Below, piece after piece: positions 6,632-7,364 of a stretch of DNA of 7,364 nt. This DNA comes from an uncultured Rickettsiales bacterium (GTDB lineage Bacteria; Pseudomonadota; Alphaproteobacteria; UBA8366). Under the pieces are notes generated by a model. That model was not told where the DNA came from. It saw only the letters and a list, made by a program, of their open reading frames with translations, and did no database searches. The translations under genes were made by a program, and so were the position numbers. Position 1 is the stretch's first letter. Each line of letters starts with the position of its first letter. The stretch spans positions 1 through 7,364 of the forward strand of contig CAJWTF010000168.1 in NCBI GenBank assembly GCA_913046825.1. The letters run 5' to 3'.

Positions 6632-7364
6632 CTACACGCGCTCGAAGAATTCTAAAAGGTTTTCGCCGAGGATGCCTTTGATCGTTTGTTCGTCGTGGCC
6701 GCGTGATAAAAATCCGCGTGTCAAATTCGGTAACTGGCTCACAACCTCGAGGCCGACCGGAAAATCATAGGACGGGCCGAAGGCGTGAGCATGCTTGCGG
6801 AGGTTTACCTTTTCGACATCCGTCCAACCTTCGATGAAATCCAATCCGAGACTGACGGAGTCCGCGCCGGCAAGACCGAGGAGATAGTCTGCTTGACCCA
6901 AGAGGTCTTGAATATGTGGGCGACTGCTTTCGCCGCTTAAGAAGGCCGGAAACGTATTCAATCCGATCACGCCACAGCCTCTGGCAAGATTTAAAATCTG
7001 ATCGTCTGTCTTCTTTCTGGTGTTCTCGCAAAGTCGGCGTGCATTGGAATAGGTAAAGGCCAGCGGTTGTTTTGCAACGCGGATCGCATGCTCCACGGAG
7101 TTATCGCCCACATGTGAGAGATCGACGGCTATTCCAGCGTCTTGCATAGCGTGCATCAGATCAACACCGTATAGGCTCAACCCGCCGCCCTCAGGCTCTA
7201 GGCAACCGTCGGCGGCAAGGTTCCGTTGAATGTAAGTGAGTTGAACGCAGCGAATGCCGAGCCCGTGGAATGCGTCGACGAGACCCAAGTCGTGACCGAA
7301 CGGTGTCGCATTCTGGAACGCCATGACGATGCCGAGTTTTCCCATGTCTTTTGTGCGATAGAAA
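6632..7364 (-). CDS. Membrane dipeptidase (peptidase M19)-like protein, N-terminus beyond the window
   Basis: The frame is open to the right edge; an internal Met at 7345 is not the start because upstream codons (FYRTKD) continue the usual family sequence. The visible 243 residues cover the second half or more of an M19 protein (renal dipeptidase family, TIM-barrel amidohydrolase, usually 320-370 residues). Numbering from Met 7345: 'AFQNATPF' (9-16), 'GIRCVQLTY' (30-38), 'VDLSHVG' (74-80), 'FTYSNAR' (97-103), 'SLGLDF' (165-170). The family hydrolyses dipeptides with two zinc ions. The His of DLSHVG (His78) and the acid of GLDF (Asp169) are kept, but the bridging Glu is Gln11 and the second-zinc His is Tyr99. 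The substrate or even hydrolase activity is therefore doubtful. It sits upstream of the 168-residue gene in a probable two-gene unit. Confidence 0.88.
   Translation of the reverse strand, partial: FYRTKDMGKLGIVMAFQNATPFGHDLGLVDAFHGLGIRCVQLTYIQRNLAADGCLEPEGGGLSLYGVDLMHAMQDAGIAVDLSHVGDNSVEHAIRVAKQPLAFTYSNARRLCENTRKKTDDQILNLARGCGVIGLNTFPAFLSGESSRPHIQDLLGQADYLLGLAGADSVSLGLDFIEGWTDVEKVNLRKHAHAFGPSYDFPVGLEVVSQLPNLTRGFLSRGHDEQTIKGILGENLLEFFERV

Noticed and set aside
6122..6655. A 177-codon plus-strand open frame opposite the 168-residue gene
   Set aside because: The minus-strand protein has a clearly patterned, family-like sequence and fits the two-gene unit; the plus-strand frame looks like its antisense shadow.

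Overview
The window looks like a chromosomal, partly accessory stretch from a proteobacterium, most likely an alphaproteobacterium. This rests on family resemblance only: a GAE-type UDP-glucuronate epimerase, LLM, GMC and SDR oxidoreductases, and a 3-hydroxybutyrate-dehydrogenase-like SDR sequence. There is no rRNA or other marker here to fix the taxon. Base composition is moderately GC-rich. I found no tRNA, rRNA or CRISPR array.

Layout. At 1-221 is the edge of an insertion sequence on the minus strand: the first 48 codons of a DUF772-type transposase and a candidate terminal inverted repeat ending near 221. A leader with small inverted repeats (222-342) precedes a stand-alone CBS-pair protein (343-795). 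Next, also on the plus strand, are a UDP-glucuronate 4-epimerase-like enzyme (894-1871) and a run of four catabolic-looking genes: an LLM-class flavin-dependent oxidoreductase (1959-2981), an uncharacterised gene (3008-3577), an SDR (3603-4381) and a GMC flavoprotein dehydrogenase (4460-6088). Two genes on the minus strand converge on the GMC gene: an M19 dipeptidase-like protein that runs off the right edge, followed by a 168-residue conserved protein of unknown function with a CxxC motif.

Main observations. The two middle genes of the oxidoreductase run are broken. The uncharacterised gene has an in-frame TAG at 3464-3466, after which the same frame stays open for 36 more codons and ends 25 bases before the next gene. 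The SDR lacks one base near 3749/3750 and also carries an in-frame TAA at 3791-3793. Restoring the base gives exactly 780 nt (260 codons including the stop), a normal length for this SDR group. The flanking LLM and GMC genes are open, so the damage is local. Separately, the M19 protein has Gln and Tyr where canonical members have the bridging Glu and a His metal ligand, so it may not be a conventional di-zinc dipeptidase.

Working together (inference). LLM monooxygenase, GMC alcohol dehydrogenase, SDR and a hydrolase-fold protein would suit oxidative breakdown of a small organic compound. The substrate cannot be read from the sequence, and the pathway as it stands is probably incomplete. The CBS and epimerase genes look unrelated to it. 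I see no convincing new multi-gene system; the strongest leads are the locally decayed (or recoded) gene pair and the altered M19 active site.
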